From Kitasatospora sp. NBC_00240 (GTDB taxonomy: Bacteria; Actinomycetota; Actinomycetes; Streptomycetales; Streptomycetaceae): DNA of 64,000 nucleotides. Positions 15,997 through 25,018 of this stretch are shown here, one piece after another. The notes under the pieces were generated by a model that saw nothing but the letters and a program-made list of their open reading frames with translations, was not told where the DNA came from and made no database searches. Position numbers and translations under genes: made by a program. The stretch lies in the NCBI RefSeq assembly GCF_026342405.1, contig NZ_JAPEMU010000003.1, forward strand, positions 62,001 through 126,000, read 5' to 3'. Positions within the stretch are counted from its first letter, which is position 1; each line of letters opens with the position of its first letter.

Positions 15997-17148
15997 GTGA
16001 GCAAGGAAGCCGTCAGGTACGACGCCAGCCACATCCAGGTGCTGGAGGGGTTGGACGCCGTTCGAAAGCGGCCCGGCATGTACATCGGCTCGACCAGCGA
16101 ACGCGGCCTGCGCCACATGGTGTTCGAGATCGCCGACCGAGCCGTCAACGAGGTCCTGACCGGCAACGCCAGCCGCGTCGACATCACTCTCACGCCAGAC
16201 GGCGGCGTGTGCGTCGCCGACGACGGCCCGGGCGTTCCCATCGACGAGGCCGGAGACGTCGGCGGCCCCGGCCTCGAAACCCTGCTGACCCGCATGGGCG
16301 CCGGGGCAGGCCGCAGCGACCGGCACGACGTGACGGCCGGTTTCTGTGGTGTGGGGCCTTGCGTCGTCAATGCCCTGTCGAGCCGGATGACGGCCGAGGT
16401 ACAGCGCGCGGGGGCGCGCTGGGTCCAGGAGTACACGCGCGGCGTGGCCGTCACCCCGCTCACCGAGGCGGGACCGTCGACCGGAAGCGGGACCACCATC
16501 ACCTTCTGGCGCGACGCTGACATCTTCGGAACTGCCGAGTACTCATTCGACGGGCTGGCGGACCGATTCAGGGAACTGGCCTTGCTGAACCGGGGCTTGG
16601 AAATCTCTCTGACCGACCAGCGCTATCCGGGCGACTCCCGGGCGGAGCGGTTCCGGTTCCCTGGAGGGGCGCGGGACTTCGTCGCCTTCCTCGACGCCCA
16701 GGCTGCGACACCCACCTCCCCTGACACCATTGGCTTCGAGTGCGAGGACCCGCGGATGGCGGGGACAGTGGAGGTGGCCTTCCGTTGGCGTGGCTCCGGT
16801 GAAGAGCGGATCCAGAGCTTCGCCAACAGTCGGCCCACCATCGGCGGTACACACGAGCGTGGCTTCCGCGACGGAGTGGCGGCCTCGGTCATCGAGTATG
16901 CACGGGCACGGCGGCTGCTGCCCGCGACGGACTCCGACCTTGTCGCCGATCGGATCGGCGTGGGTCTGACAGCGGTCGTGTCGGTGAAGGTGGACCAGCC
17001 CGAGTTCGAGGGCTCCACACGCGAATGGCTGGGTAACGCCGCAGTGCGCGCCTGCGTCAAGCAAGCCGTCAAAGACCATCTCGGCAGGTGGCTGGGGGAA
17101 AACCCGGAGCGGGCCGCAGCCGTCATCGATCGGATCGTCCGGGGCTGA
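15997..17148 (+). CDS. GyrB-like ATPase/transducer protein without TOPRIM
   Basis: 383 residues from GTG 15997, fixed by GGAGGGG at 15985-15991. It aligns with the ATPase and transducer domains of DNA gyrase B (VLEGLDAVRKRPGMYIG at the N-terminus; GLTAVVSVKV and a terminal helix) and stops where the TOPRIM domain would start. Key ATP-site positions are changed: the Mg-binding Asn of EVVDNxxDE is Arg48 (FEIADRAVNE), the GGLHGVGV lid reads AGFCGVGP, and the transducer QTK loop reads STR. It is probably weak or dead as an ATPase and may bind or decoy gyrase or a gyrase inhibitor (inference). Confidence 0.82.
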   Translation: MSKEAVRYDASHIQVLEGLDAVRKRPGMYIGSTSERGLRHMVFEIADRAVNEVLTGNASRVDITLTPDGGVCVADDGPGVPIDEAGDVGGPGLETLLTRMGAGAGRSDRHDVTAGFCGVGPCVVNALSSRMTAEVQRAGARWVQEYTRGVAVTPLTEAGPSTGSGTTITFWRDADIFGTAEYSFDGLADRFRELALLNRGLEISLTDQRYPGDSRAERFRFPGGARDFVAFLDAQAATPTSPDTIGFECEDPRMAGTVEVAFRWRGSGEERIQSFANSRPTIGGTHERGFRDGVAASVIEYARARRLLPATDSDLVADRIGVGLTAVVSVKVDQPEFEGSTREWLGNAAVRACVKQAVKDHLGRWLGENPERAAAVIDRIVRG

Positions 17149-17169
17149 CCGGCAACGGGCCGCCCCGCC

Positions 17170-17188
17170 GGTTCCCGGAAGCGGGACC
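17170..17188 (+). terminator. Possible terminator hairpin after the GyrB-like gene
   Basis: GGTTCCCG-GAAG-CGGGACC, with one bulged T, lies 22 bases after the stop at 17148. It is short, and no T tract follows. Confidence 0.35.
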
Positions 17189-17357
17189 AGCGCAGCACGC
17201 GGGGCCAGAACTGTGCCCTCTCACACTAGGTGATGACTTGCCATCAGATTGCGACCGGTGGCACTGACAATGCCGCGGCCGGACCAGCCACTGGGCAGTG
17301 GCGCCGGGTCCGCACCAGGGCGGACCACCGGACCGTGGTCGCCGACTGGCGGCGCCG

Positions 17358-17642
17358 TCAGCCGGGCCAGTCAAGCGTCGAGGTGCCGGGCAGGTCCACC
17401 CAGGGATCCAGGCGGACGACGGTCCGACGTACGTCACCTGCGGGCGTGTAGACGTTGCGGTACAGGTAGGTCGGTGCGTTTGCAGGCGCGCCCGGCCGGA
17501 CGAGAAGCCCGATGTCGGCGATGTCCCGGCCGGTGCTAACCGCCTGGCCGGCGAGCCCTCGGGGATCTTGCTCGTGCATGGGGAGCGGATCGTCGGGGTC
17601 GCGGGGGCGCCGATGCCGTCCAACCGGTTGGCCTTGAGTCAC
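17358..17642 (-). CDS. Possible small hypothetical protein
   Basis: 94 residues if started at GTG 17642. The C-terminal two thirds read like protein (TGRDIADIGLLVRPGAPANA, TYLYRNVYTPAGDVRRTVV). The start is doubtful: AAGGGGAG abuts GTG 17642 with no spacing, and ATG 17580 lacks a clear ribosome site. It is flanked by gene-free DNA on both sides (17149-17357 and 17643-17912). It may be a remnant. Confidence 0.35.
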   Translation of the reverse strand: MTQGQPVGRHRRPRDPDDPLPMHEQDPRGLAGQAVSTGRDIADIGLLVRPGAPANAPTYLYRNVYTPAGDVRRTVVRLDPWVDLPGTSTLDWPG

Positions 17643-17912
17643 CTCCCCTTCTTACCGCGACTGTTCACGAGTTAGCTCGGGAATGGTTGACGAGATCCCG
17701 TCCGATCCATGTGATCGGGCGGGATCTCTGCGTTGTGCGGGCTTGTTCGAGGCGGTGACCGAACCCGGCAGGCCCTGGCGTGTGGCATTCGGTGGTCTGC
17801 GGCGGCGGTTCGGGGGTGGTCCGAGGTGCGGGAGGCAGGCCGGGGCTGCCGCTGGGCCAGTGACCAACGGCGACCGGGGCTCGGACTCTTCAGGACACGG
17901 GTGGACGTCTCG

Positions 17913-19706
17913 TCAGCCTGGGGGTGGGGGAAGTCCGTTGGTGGTGAGCGGGATGGGCGTGAGCCCGTCGTAGTCCTGACCCCGGCCGGCCTCGATGGGT
18001 TCGGCGCTGCTGGTGCGGGTCCAGTCGTGCAGGATCTGCAGGTTGATCATGAGGATCATCAGGGCGAGCAGGAGGCTCTGGGCGACGCGGCCGTGGGCGA
18101 GGCGCTTCTTGGGGTCGGCGATATCGATGCGGTGGCCCTTGGCCCGGCCGTTCAGGCCCTCGTTGTGCGCCCGGATGGGCTTGTAGGCGTCGCGCCAGTC
18201 AGGGCTGAGGTAGTGGCGATCCTGACGGAACTTGTCGAGTTTCCCCAGGTCACCGGGGTGGACGGTGATCGTCGGCTTGCGGCAGATCCTCGGCAGCTCG
18301 TTCTTGTTCGCTGGCCGCAGGCGCTCGGCGGGGCTGATCTGGATGCTCGGCTTGGCGGAGGGGTGGGCCGCGGTGGAGCGCGCGTTGGTGAGGTCGACGA
18401 CGGCGGGGGCGCCGGCCTCGGGCCGGTGCAGGCGGTTGAAGCGCGCGCAGGTCACCGAGGGGGAAGGGCCGGCGGCGGGGCACTGCAGGCGGATGGTCCC
18501 GTGCTGGTCGGGGCCCTGCTTGCGCTTGAGGAAGAAGGGCTCGCGCTTCGCGAGACGCTGTTCGAGCTTCTGGTCGAGGTCGCGGACGGCCTTGTCCTCC
18601 AGACCGGTGGTCGCGTTCGCGAGCGCGTCCGGGATGCCGGGGCAGGCGAGGGTGCCGTCGATGAGGAGTGCGCCGAGGTGGGTGCCCTGGACGCCGCGCT
18701 GGTCCTGCTTGTAGTCGAGGGCGAGCTGGTAGCCCAGGCGGCGGGCTGGCTGCTGGAAGTGCTCGGACTTCTGGTCGGTGTAGGCACGGTCGGCGGCCAG
18801 CAGCCCGACGGGCAGACCGAGCGGGGCCAAGGTGGTGAGAGCGTGGACGGCGTTGGGCCCGACGCGCTTGCCGGGAGTGTCCAGGACGGCCCCGAGGGCG
18901 AGTTGGGGGTGCTTGCTGGCCCGCTCCCCGGCGTGGGGGTGGCCGGCGGGGTGGCGTCGGCTGGCGGCGACCAGCAGGGTTGCGCTGTGGCCGAAGACGC
19001 CTTCGGTGGCGCCACCGCTGAAGTGCCACCCGGCGGTCAGTTCGACGGAGGCGAGGTCACGCCGGTCGCTGGGCGGGTGGTGCCAGGCGGGGACGGCGGT
19101 GGTGTCGGCGCCGATGTCGCCGCGCCAGCTCTTGAAGAGGCCGCGGCGTTGGGCGAGTCGGACGGTGACCAGCACCATGCGGTCGCTGATCTCCTGCAGC
19201 AGGGCCCGGCGCCGAAGGTGTTCCGGGTCGTCGTCCTCCCAGGCGGCGGCGTGGGCGGCGGCCTCGGCGAGGGGGAGCCTTCGCCGGCGGTCGGCGCGGG
19301 AGGGGTCGAGGGCCGTGGTCAGTCGGTCGAAGGAACGGGAGAGACGACGGGAGAACGCGACGCGTGCCCACGGGTCGCCCCGGTCGACGTCGGGGACGTG
19401 GAGCCATCCTCGGGCGGTGGGGCTGAGCTGGTCGAGCAGGATTCGGGAGGCATCGGCCAGGCACGCATTCTGGTGGTGGTGCAGGGACAGCAGAAGGCCG
19501 ACCAGCACGGTGCGGACCGGCAGGCCGCCCGGTCCCGGACGGCCCGCCAGTTCGGTGTCGATGAGGTCGAGGACGCCGGAGCGGTGGAGCAGGAAGTCGA
19601 GCTGGCCGACCTTGGAGTCCGCTATCTGCGCGGGTGCATCGCTGACCGGCCGGGGCCGGCAGTGCCTGATCTTCTCCGGGTTCCGCCAGGCGCGCGGGAC
19701 GGTCAT
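17913..19706 (-). CDS. DDE transposase-like protein
   Basis: 597 residues from ATG 19706, which overlaps the upstream recombinase-like stop as ATGA. Candidate DDE residues: GADTTAVPAW (about residue 204), LAADRAYTD (about 303), and HNEGLNGRAKGHRID (about 515), whose spacing matches the IS4/IS1182-type N3/C1 pattern. The N-terminus has a helical DNA-binding-like region (VRTVLVGLLLSLHHHQNACL). It is longer than most IS transposases and is paired with a recombinase-like gene rather than flanked by clear terminal inverted repeats, so it may be domesticated or part of a compound element. Confidence 0.72.
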   Translation of the reverse strand: MTVPRAWRNPEKIRHCRPRPVSDAPAQIADSKVGQLDFLLHRSGVLDLIDTELAGRPGPGGLPVRTVLVGLLLSLHHHQNACLADASRILLDQLSPTARGWLHVPDVDRGDPWARVAFSRRLSRSFDRLTTALDPSRADRRRRLPLAEAAAHAAAWEDDDPEHLRRRALLQEISDRMVLVTVRLAQRRGLFKSWRGDIGADTTAVPAWHHPPSDRRDLASVELTAGWHFSGGATEGVFGHSATLLVAASRRHPAGHPHAGERASKHPQLALGAVLDTPGKRVGPNAVHALTTLAPLGLPVGLLAADRAYTDQKSEHFQQPARRLGYQLALDYKQDQRGVQGTHLGALLIDGTLACPGIPDALANATTGLEDKAVRDLDQKLEQRLAKREPFFLKRKQGPDQHGTIRLQCPAAGPSPSVTCARFNRLHRPEAGAPAVVDLTNARSTAAHPSAKPSIQISPAERLRPANKNELPRICRKPTITVHPGDLGKLDKFRQDRHYLSPDWRDAYKPIRAHNEGLNGRAKGHRIDIADPKKRLAHGRVAQSLLLALMILMINLQILHDWTRTSSAEPIEAGRGQDYDGLTPIPLTTNGLPPPPG

Positions 19707-20629
19707 GCCGAGCGGCCCCGCAGGAGCCGGACCGCGGTGGCGTCGTCGAGTGGGGGGACGAGGTGCTGGTAGCGGGCGAGGGAGGCGGCGGAGGCGAGCC
19801 CGGCCGCCCTGGCGATCAGGGCATGGTCGATGCGGTCGGTCATCAGCTCGACGATCCAGCCGGCCCGCAGCCTGCCGACCGACACCGGAGGGAGGCCGCC
19901 GGACGGCTGATGCAGCAGGGACCAGGAGCCGATGAGGTTCTTCGCGTAGGGAGTCGTGCGACGGGGCCGGAAGAGGTAGTGGCCGCCCGCCAGGTCGGCG
20001 AGCTCGGCCAGTACCTCCTCCCACTGGGCACGGGCGACCAGCGGGGAGCGCTCGATGCCGGTATGGACGAGTGGATGCCCCGGTCCGGGGCGCCGCAGAT
20101 CCAGGCCTCTGGTGGCGGCGACCTCCCGGGGCATCAGCCCGCAACCGGCCCCGAGCGCCAGCAACGCGAGCGCGTCGGTCCGCTGCTGCCCCCGAAGCCG
20201 CGAGGCCCAGTGCCGCAGTCCCGCCAGCTCGTCTTTGCTGTAGGGGTCGTGGGGATTGGCTGGGGCGTGCAGCTTCGGAGGGACGGGCTCGCCCCGGTCC
20301 GCCCAGGCCAGCGCGTCACGCACCCTCCTCAGCCAGCTGCGATAGGTCTTCACCGAGTTCGGGGTGAGGGAACCCACACGGGACAGGACGAAGGCGTCGA
20401 TGACCTCGCCCCGCAACCAGAGGTCCGGATCACGCGGCAGGCCGCTCGCCTCAGCCCAGAGGGCCAGGCCGGCGGTGGCGTGCAGAAGCCGTTCGACGTC
20501 GTAGGGCACGGCCGTGACCGTCGCTGCGACGATCGACCGCACCAGCGGTGCGACATCGTCCCAGCCCGGCGGTGCCTCACGGGGCCGGTAGCGAGTGATC
20601 TTCGCGGAAGTGTCTGGATCAAGTGCCAC
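19703..20629 (-). CDS. Degenerate tyrosine recombinase-like protein
   Basis: 308 residues from GTG 20629 (GTG 20677 is an alternative). The N-terminal half resembles a SAM-like core-binding domain (TPNSVKTYRSWLRRVRDALA). The C-terminal half follows the phage-integrase fold: ALLALGAGCGLMPREVAATR supplies the first Arg (R168), VGRLRAGWIV the second Arg (R255), and ARYQHLV the Tyr (Y287). The HxxR His is Gly252 and the second His is replaced (AGLAS). It may bind DNA without efficient strand exchange. It is translationally coupled to the DDE transposase-like gene downstream and divergent from an HTH gene 72 bases away. Confidence 0.7.
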   Translation of the reverse strand: MALDPDTSAKITRYRPREAPPGWDDVAPLVRSIVAATVTAVPYDVERLLHATAGLALWAEASGLPRDPDLWLRGEVIDAFVLSRVGSLTPNSVKTYRSWLRRVRDALAWADRGEPVPPKLHAPANPHDPYSKDELAGLRHWASRLRGQQRTDALALLALGAGCGLMPREVAATRGLDLRRPGPGHPLVHTGIERSPLVARAQWEEVLAELADLAGGHYLFRPRRTTPYAKNLIGSWSLLHQPSGGLPPVSVGRLRAGWIVELMTDRIDHALIARAAGLASAASLARYQHLVPPLDDATAVRLLRGRSA

Positions 20630-20701
20630 GTTCCACGAATACCGGCTGGTCAAGCAGCCGTCCGGGGATTGATCCACTTCAATGGACAGGATGGTGTGAA
20701 C

Positions 20702-21061
20702 ATGGTCGGCGGAAGCGCCCGCGTGCGCCCCCCTAGGGATCTGACCGGGGATCCGGAAGCCTGGCCCCATCTGGCCAGCGCCGATGTCGGGGCGGAAGCC
20801 GTCCGGGAGGTCTCCCGCCGCCTCGCCGACGCCCTCGCCGAGCAGGGAACGAGCCTGCGTCAGACCGCAGCCGCATCCGGCGTCAACCGGCAGGCGATCG
20901 CCGACCTCCTGGCCGGCCGGTCCTGGCCGGACATCGCGACCGTCGCCCGCCTGGAGCACTTCCTCGCCGTGCCGTTGTATCCGCACCGCGGCGGAACGCG
21001 CATCGCGCATGGTGAACGGCCTTTCCGTCCCCGCGACGCTGTCCCGGGGACGACGAAATAG
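20702..21061 (+). CDS. XRE-type helix-turn-helix protein
   Basis: 119 residues from ATG 20702. The helix-turn-helix spans about residues 51-76 (SLRQTAAASGVNRQAIADLL), followed by WPDIATVARLEHFLAVPLYP, typical of Cro/C1-type regulators. It is divergent from the recombinase/transposase pair across a 72-base gap, so it probably controls that pair and itself. A strong hairpin follows the gene. Confidence 0.8.
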   Translation: MVGGSARVRPPRDLTGDPEAWPHLASADVGAEAVREVSRRLADALAEQGTSLRQTAAASGVNRQAIADLLAGRSWPDIATVARLEHFLAVPLYPHRGGTRIAHGERPFRPRDAVPGTTK

Positions 21062-21172
21062 GCCACGCGCCCCCCGAGGCCAGTGAGCTTCCTCTACTCT
21101 CGGGGGTGCGTGAACCACTTGATATGGGGCCACGTGAAGGTTCCGATCCGGGAGCAACCCCGCCGGAGCCGG

Positions 21173-21202
21173 TTCCCTCCTCCCTGCCAGGGGAGGGGGG
21201 AA
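21173..21202. terminator. Bidirectional terminator hairpin
   Basis: TTCCCTCCTCCC ... GGGGAGGGGGGAA pair with one mismatch around a six-base loop, between the convergent XRE gene (ends 21061) and the coiled-coil gene (ends 21225). Confidence 0.6.
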
Positions 21203-21224
21203 CACCTCTATGAAGGGCGCGTCG

Positions 21225-21839
21225 TCAGGCGGCCCCCTCCGCGTGCGGGCCCTCGGGACGGGCGATGGCGAACACGCCGACCGGACCCTCGACGACCCTG
21301 CCGGTCTTCACCAGCCGCTTGCAGGTCGAGCGGGTCGTCTCCTTCACAACCCGGCCCTCGGCGCCACTCACCGGCCGGCCCAGGGCCTCGGTGATATCCC
21401 TGACGCCCAGCGGACGCCCGGATGTGGCCAGAATCTGCAGGATCGCCTGCATCACCTCTCCGGACTTCACCGCTGAGGCAGCCTGGCCATCGCCGGGGAC
21501 GGGTGACTTCCGGCGGGCGGCCACCTGGTCCGTGCCGGCCTGCCGGCCCGGCCGATCCGCTGGCCCGGCCTCGTCATCCTGAGCTGCCTTCGCCGAACCT
21601 GTTGCACTCGGCTCGCGGTCCTGCGCGGAACCCGCATCGCGGCCGGCGATCTCAGCGAGGGCCTCGGCGAGCTGGTCCCGGGCACTGTCAGCTTTAACCA
21701 ACTCGACACGCAAAGAAGCGAGTTCGGCTTCCAGATCCGCCTGCCGCCGCCGCAGTCGCTCGCTCTTGGCCGTGTAGAAGTCAACGGCGGTCCGAAGCCC
21801 CGGGGCCGCAGCAGCCTCATCCGCTCCCACGGAACCCAT
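21225..21839 (-). CDS. Coiled-coil / winged-helix-like hypothetical protein
   Basis: 204 residues from ATG 21839, chosen for GGGAGG a few bases upstream. Residues about 15-65 form a coiled coil (ERLRRRQADLEAELASLRVE). A Ser/Gly-rich linker follows, then a C-terminal domain (QAILQILATSGRPLGVRDITE, then TTRSTCKRLVKTGRVV) with the pattern of a winged helix. It is probably a DNA-binding protein that dimerises through its N-terminus. No named family. Confidence 0.68.
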   Translation of the reverse strand: MGSVGADEAAAAPGLRTAVDFYTAKSERLRRRQADLEAELASLRVELVKADSARDQLAEALAEIAGRDAGSAQDREPSATGSAKAAQDDEAGPADRPGRQAGTDQVAARRKSPVPGDGQAASAVKSGEVMQAILQILATSGRPLGVRDITEALGRPVSGAEGRVVKETTRSTCKRLVKTGRVVEGPVGVFAIARPEGPHAEGAA

Positions 21840-22141
21840 GCGCCCTCCCGAGATGTCCTGACACACCAGTGCAACCGCAGACATCGTAGGGAATGCCAGA
21901 CGTGTCAGGCAGGCAAACGCCCAACCACGTCTGGCACTTGGACTTGAAACGCGTCAGGCAACCCTTGGGCCGAGGGGGGAGACGGAGCAGACGGGCGAGT
22001 GGCTGGCGTGACTGGTGCCTGCGCGAGGCCGTCAGACCTCAGGCACAGCAGCTGGTCATCTATTCTGAGCTCCTGTTGCCCGGTCGACAGTCCCCTTCCG
22101 CCTGCCCGCGAGGTGATCACCGGCTCTGCGGCGGACGGTGC

Positions 22142-23017
22142 TCAGCCACGGAGCTCGGGCCAACCGTCCTTGTTCGAGCAGGACTCGTGGTCGTAGCGGG
22201 TCAGGCGGTCCCACTCCGTCCCGGTCACCTGCTCGAACGCCTCCTCGTGCACGTAGAGCAACTGCTCGCACTGCCGCGCCGTGAACGGTGCGAACCGCTC
22301 GGGATCGTAGAACACGCCCTCGTATGCGTCGCGGCCCGCAGCCACCACTGCGGCGCGTGTGTAGAGGAAGTGGTCGCTCGACTGCGGGAACGGCGAGCCG
22401 TCGGGCAGCACCGCCCCGAAGATCGGCAGGGTCCCGAACTGTTCCTGGTCCAAGCGGTAGAGTGCTTCGGAGAGACGCTCGCCGAAGCCGATGATCTGGC
22501 TCACCGGCTCGCACGAGAGAAGCTTGGTCAGGCGGGCGCAGCCCTCTTCGAGGTCCTGGCAGGTCTCGATGCCGGTGTCACCGCCGAGAACCTCGATGAG
22601 CTGCCAGAACCGCTCCCAGGTCATGATCGGGAGGCCGGGGTCGACGCCGTTGTTCAGTGGTGTCCTCGAATCGTTCACGACGTGATCACTGTCATCGTCC
22701 CCGTCGTCGAACGGCTCGTCGCTCCACCGGAACCAGGAATGACCGTCCTGGATATGGAGCAGGAACTCGGCCACGGGGCCCGAGGGCGAGACCAAGGACA
22801 GGGCCTTCGTGATCTCCCCGTAGACGCCCTCGAAGCCCTCCCAGTCCTCCGCGTCGGCCAGTGCCCCTGACCGGGCGAACAGCGGCTCAAACGCGGCGAA
22901 GGCCGGACCTGCGATGAAGCGCCCGCGAAGCCATGGAAAGTCGGTTTCCTCGATCACGATCTCGCCCACCGGCTCATCCTGGCCTACCAGACGCCAGACC
23001 TGGCCCTCGAAACCCAT
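22142..23017 (-). CDS. DUF4240 domain protein
   Basis: 291 residues from ATG 23017. The middle has the DUF4240 opening MTWERFWQLIEVL, then AYEGVFYDPERFAPF, typical of that family; the N-terminal 150 residues are an extra acidic domain with tryptophans (HSWFRWSDEPFDDGDDD). Many DUF4240 proteins are immunity-like or hypothetical single-domain proteins of actinobacteria; the function is unknown. An in-frame start at 23107 gives an unlikely basic extension. Confidence 0.78.
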   Translation of the reverse strand: MGFEGQVWRLVGQDEPVGEIVIEETDFPWLRGRFIAGPAFAAFEPLFARSGALADAEDWEGFEGVYGEITKALSLVSPSGPVAEFLLHIQDGHSWFRWSDEPFDDGDDDSDHVVNDSRTPLNNGVDPGLPIMTWERFWQLIEVLGGDTGIETCQDLEEGCARLTKLLSCEPVSQIIGFGERLSEALYRLDQEQFGTLPIFGAVLPDGSPFPQSSDHFLYTRAAVVAAGRDAYEGVFYDPERFAPFTARQCEQLLYVHEEAFEQVTGTEWDRLTRYDHESCSNKDGWPELRG

Positions 23018-23339
23018 CGCACTCAGCCCCCGCAACCCGTTGCCGCCCTCTTCTGCTCGGCAGCATGGCATCCGGCTCTGACAGCCGACTCGGGAAACGA
23101 TCACCAAGTAAACGGGAAGCGATCTTCAAGGACCCCGCCTGCTGCTGGTCAGCCCCACTCGTGAACACCCCTTACCGCAGCCCCAACGCCAGGCGCGTCG
23201 GCTCGGGCAACATCGTGCGCTCGTGGTCGTGTTGCGCTAGGCGCGCCCGGGAGCTCGTGGCGGTGGCTGTGGGTGCCGACCTGTCAGCGGGGCGGCGCAT
23301 CATGTACCCGGAGGGCTGACGGGACGAAGGGGGTACGGG
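23018..23339. other. Divergent intergenic region
   Basis: 322 bases between the DUF4240 gene and the rightward HTH-like gene. It must hold both promoters; no convincing -10/-35 pair or repeat was seen. Confidence 0.5.
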
Positions 23340-24047
23340 ATGTCGACGGCGCGGGTGGGTGAGCGCTGGTGGGCGGCGGAGTTCGCCCAGCTGGTGACGG
23401 AACTGCGGGAAGGGCTGGTCCTGGAGGACCTGGCCCAGATCCACGGACGCTCCCCGAACGCGGTCCGAGCGGCGATGCTGCGACTGCTCCCCCACCAGGA
23501 CGGTCTCAGGAGAGCCGACGCCGAGGCTCTGCTTCGCGCACGGCTGGCCGACGACGAACAGTACGACTGGGAGAGCGTGCTCCGTGCCAACCTCGCGCGT
23601 CACGGACAAACGTTTTGGAGCACCTCCGACGACCAGGTGCTGACCACCGCGTGGGAGCGCCGCGACGAACTGCCCGACCTTGCCGGCCGGCTGGGCGTCA
23701 GTGAGCTCGCCGTGGTGTGGCGGCTCCGGGAGCTCGGCCTGGCCGAGCGCATCGGCGAGGTGACGGAGCGGCTGGGCTGCGCGCCCGGTGGTGACGTCGA
23801 GCTGCGCGCCAAGATCGCAGCGGACTCCGCGGAGTGCACGGTTCACGTCCTGATCGCCGAGCTGCCTTCCGGGCAGTGGCACGTGAGCGTGCACGGCGGC
23901 GTACCCGAGGCCGAGGACGCCTTGGAGGATCTGCGCGAGGCATCACCGTCCGGGCAGGGCCTGGGCCGATGGCAGATCTCCTCCCGTCTGCCCGGCGCCT
24001 CCGGAGGCCGTGACCGGTGCGGTCCCGGTGCGAGCGACGGGCAGTAA
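23340..24047 (+). CDS. Hypothetical protein with two HTH-like segments
   Basis: 235 residues from ATG 23340, preceded by GAAGGGGG. Two segments look like helix-turn-helices that test a position-by-position rule: LVLEDLAQIHGRSPNAVRAAM (about residues 28-48) and ELPDLAGRLGVSELAVVWRL (about 112-131), as in SANT/Myb-like or homeodomain-like bacterial proteins. The C-terminal part is a small alpha/beta region with WHVSVHGGVPEAEDALED. It is probably a DNA-binding protein. It is convergent with the Mrr cassette. Confidence 0.68.
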   Translation: MSTARVGERWWAAEFAQLVTELREGLVLEDLAQIHGRSPNAVRAAMLRLLPHQDGLRRADAEALLRARLADDEQYDWESVLRANLARHGQTFWSTSDDQVLTTAWERRDELPDLAGRLGVSELAVVWRLRELGLAERIGEVTERLGCAPGGDVELRAKIAADSAECTVHVLIAELPSGQWHVSVHGGVPEAEDALEDLREASPSGQGLGRWQISSRLPGASGGRDRCGPGASDGQ

Positions 24048-24177
24048 CGGGCCTGGCCGGGTCGCGGAGCCGCGGCCACTGACTCCCAGGGGCGGTCCGC
24101 TGGCATCGGTCAGCGGCCGCCTCCGGCTACCCCGGGGGAAAGTCCTCGGCTGTGGCGGCCGCCGACCGAACCGGGGT

Positions 24178-24921
24178 TCATCCCCGGGTGAGGTCGGCGG
24201 GGTGTCGTCGCGGGCGGGAGCCGTCGACCAGCTCCCACAACGGCTGGCCTCCGGCCGCCCACTGGTCGAGCTTGGCTGAGTCGATCAGGTGGACCCCGTA
24301 GGCCGCACCCCACTCCACGGCGTTCGCCGTGAACCGTCCGTTGGTCACCACGACGGCGAAGTGGGCACGGTGTACCGGGCCTGCGGTGCCCTTGACCTGC
24401 TGAAGCACGTGCACCCTGACCGTCGTGCCGCCCCGGCCCCTGCGACTGTGCTTGCACTGCACAGACCAGATGCGGCCGTCCGGGTCAACGCCCCGGACGT
24501 CGCAGGCGTTGTCGCCGGCCCCGCCGACCTGTTCGGCGGTGAACCCGTCGCGGCGCATCAGGTCACGCACCAGGATCTCGAACTGGCGGTGGTGGAGCCT
24601 GGCGATCTGGTCCAGGCCGAAGCGAAGACCGTGCCTTCGGACCCGCTCGTCCCACTTCTCGCGGTCCTGGACCCTGGCGAGCCACACGGCCGCGAGGAAC
24701 GCCGCAGCGGCCACCGCGGTGTCGATCGCCCAGTGGACGTGGAAGAGCAGCCGTGTCACCGCGCCGTACACGGGGAGTGACAGCACAAAGCAGGAGACCA
24801 CGGTCTTCTTCACGCGGGCCTTGCGTTCGGCCCTCTCACACTCCTCCTGCGCGGTGCGCGGCTTCCGGCGGGCCAGGGCCCGGCCCCTGGTGCGTGCAAC
24901 GCTGAGGTTCTGGGACGGCAT
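24178..24921 (-). CDS. Membrane-anchored Mrr-like endonuclease (cassette A, third gene)
   Basis: 247 residues from ATG 24921 with GGGAAG upstream. A basic N-terminus is followed by two membrane helices (about 38-60 and 66-84), then an Mrr catalytic domain (about 108-235). LHHRQFEILVRDLMRRDGF opens the domain; the nuclease core reads GGAGDNACDVRGVDPDG ... VQCKH, giving the D...QxK signature of the Mrr PD-(D/E)XK branch, and VVVTNGRFTANA follows. The Mrr family cleaves modified or foreign DNA; the membrane anchor places the nuclease at the inner face of the envelope. It is the most divergent of the cassette A nucleases and has no counterpart in cassette B. Confidence 0.83.
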   Translation of the reverse strand: MPSQNLSVARTRGRALARRKPRTAQEECERAERKARVKKTVVSCFVLSLPVYGAVTRLLFHVHWAIDTAVAAAAFLAAVWLARVQDREKWDERVRRHGLRFGLDQIARLHHRQFEILVRDLMRRDGFTAEQVGGAGDNACDVRGVDPDGRIWSVQCKHSRRGRGGTTVRVHVLQQVKGTAGPVHRAHFAVVVTNGRFTANAVEWGAAYGVHLIDSAKLDQWAAGGQPLWELVDGSRPRRHPADLTRG

Positions 24922-25018
24922 GCCATCTTCCCTTTCGTGACGCGGTCCCGATCGATGAGACCGGTCCGATCGCAGACGTTCGGTGGTGCGCCCGGCTCTC
25001 GGGTCGCCGCGCAGCTGC

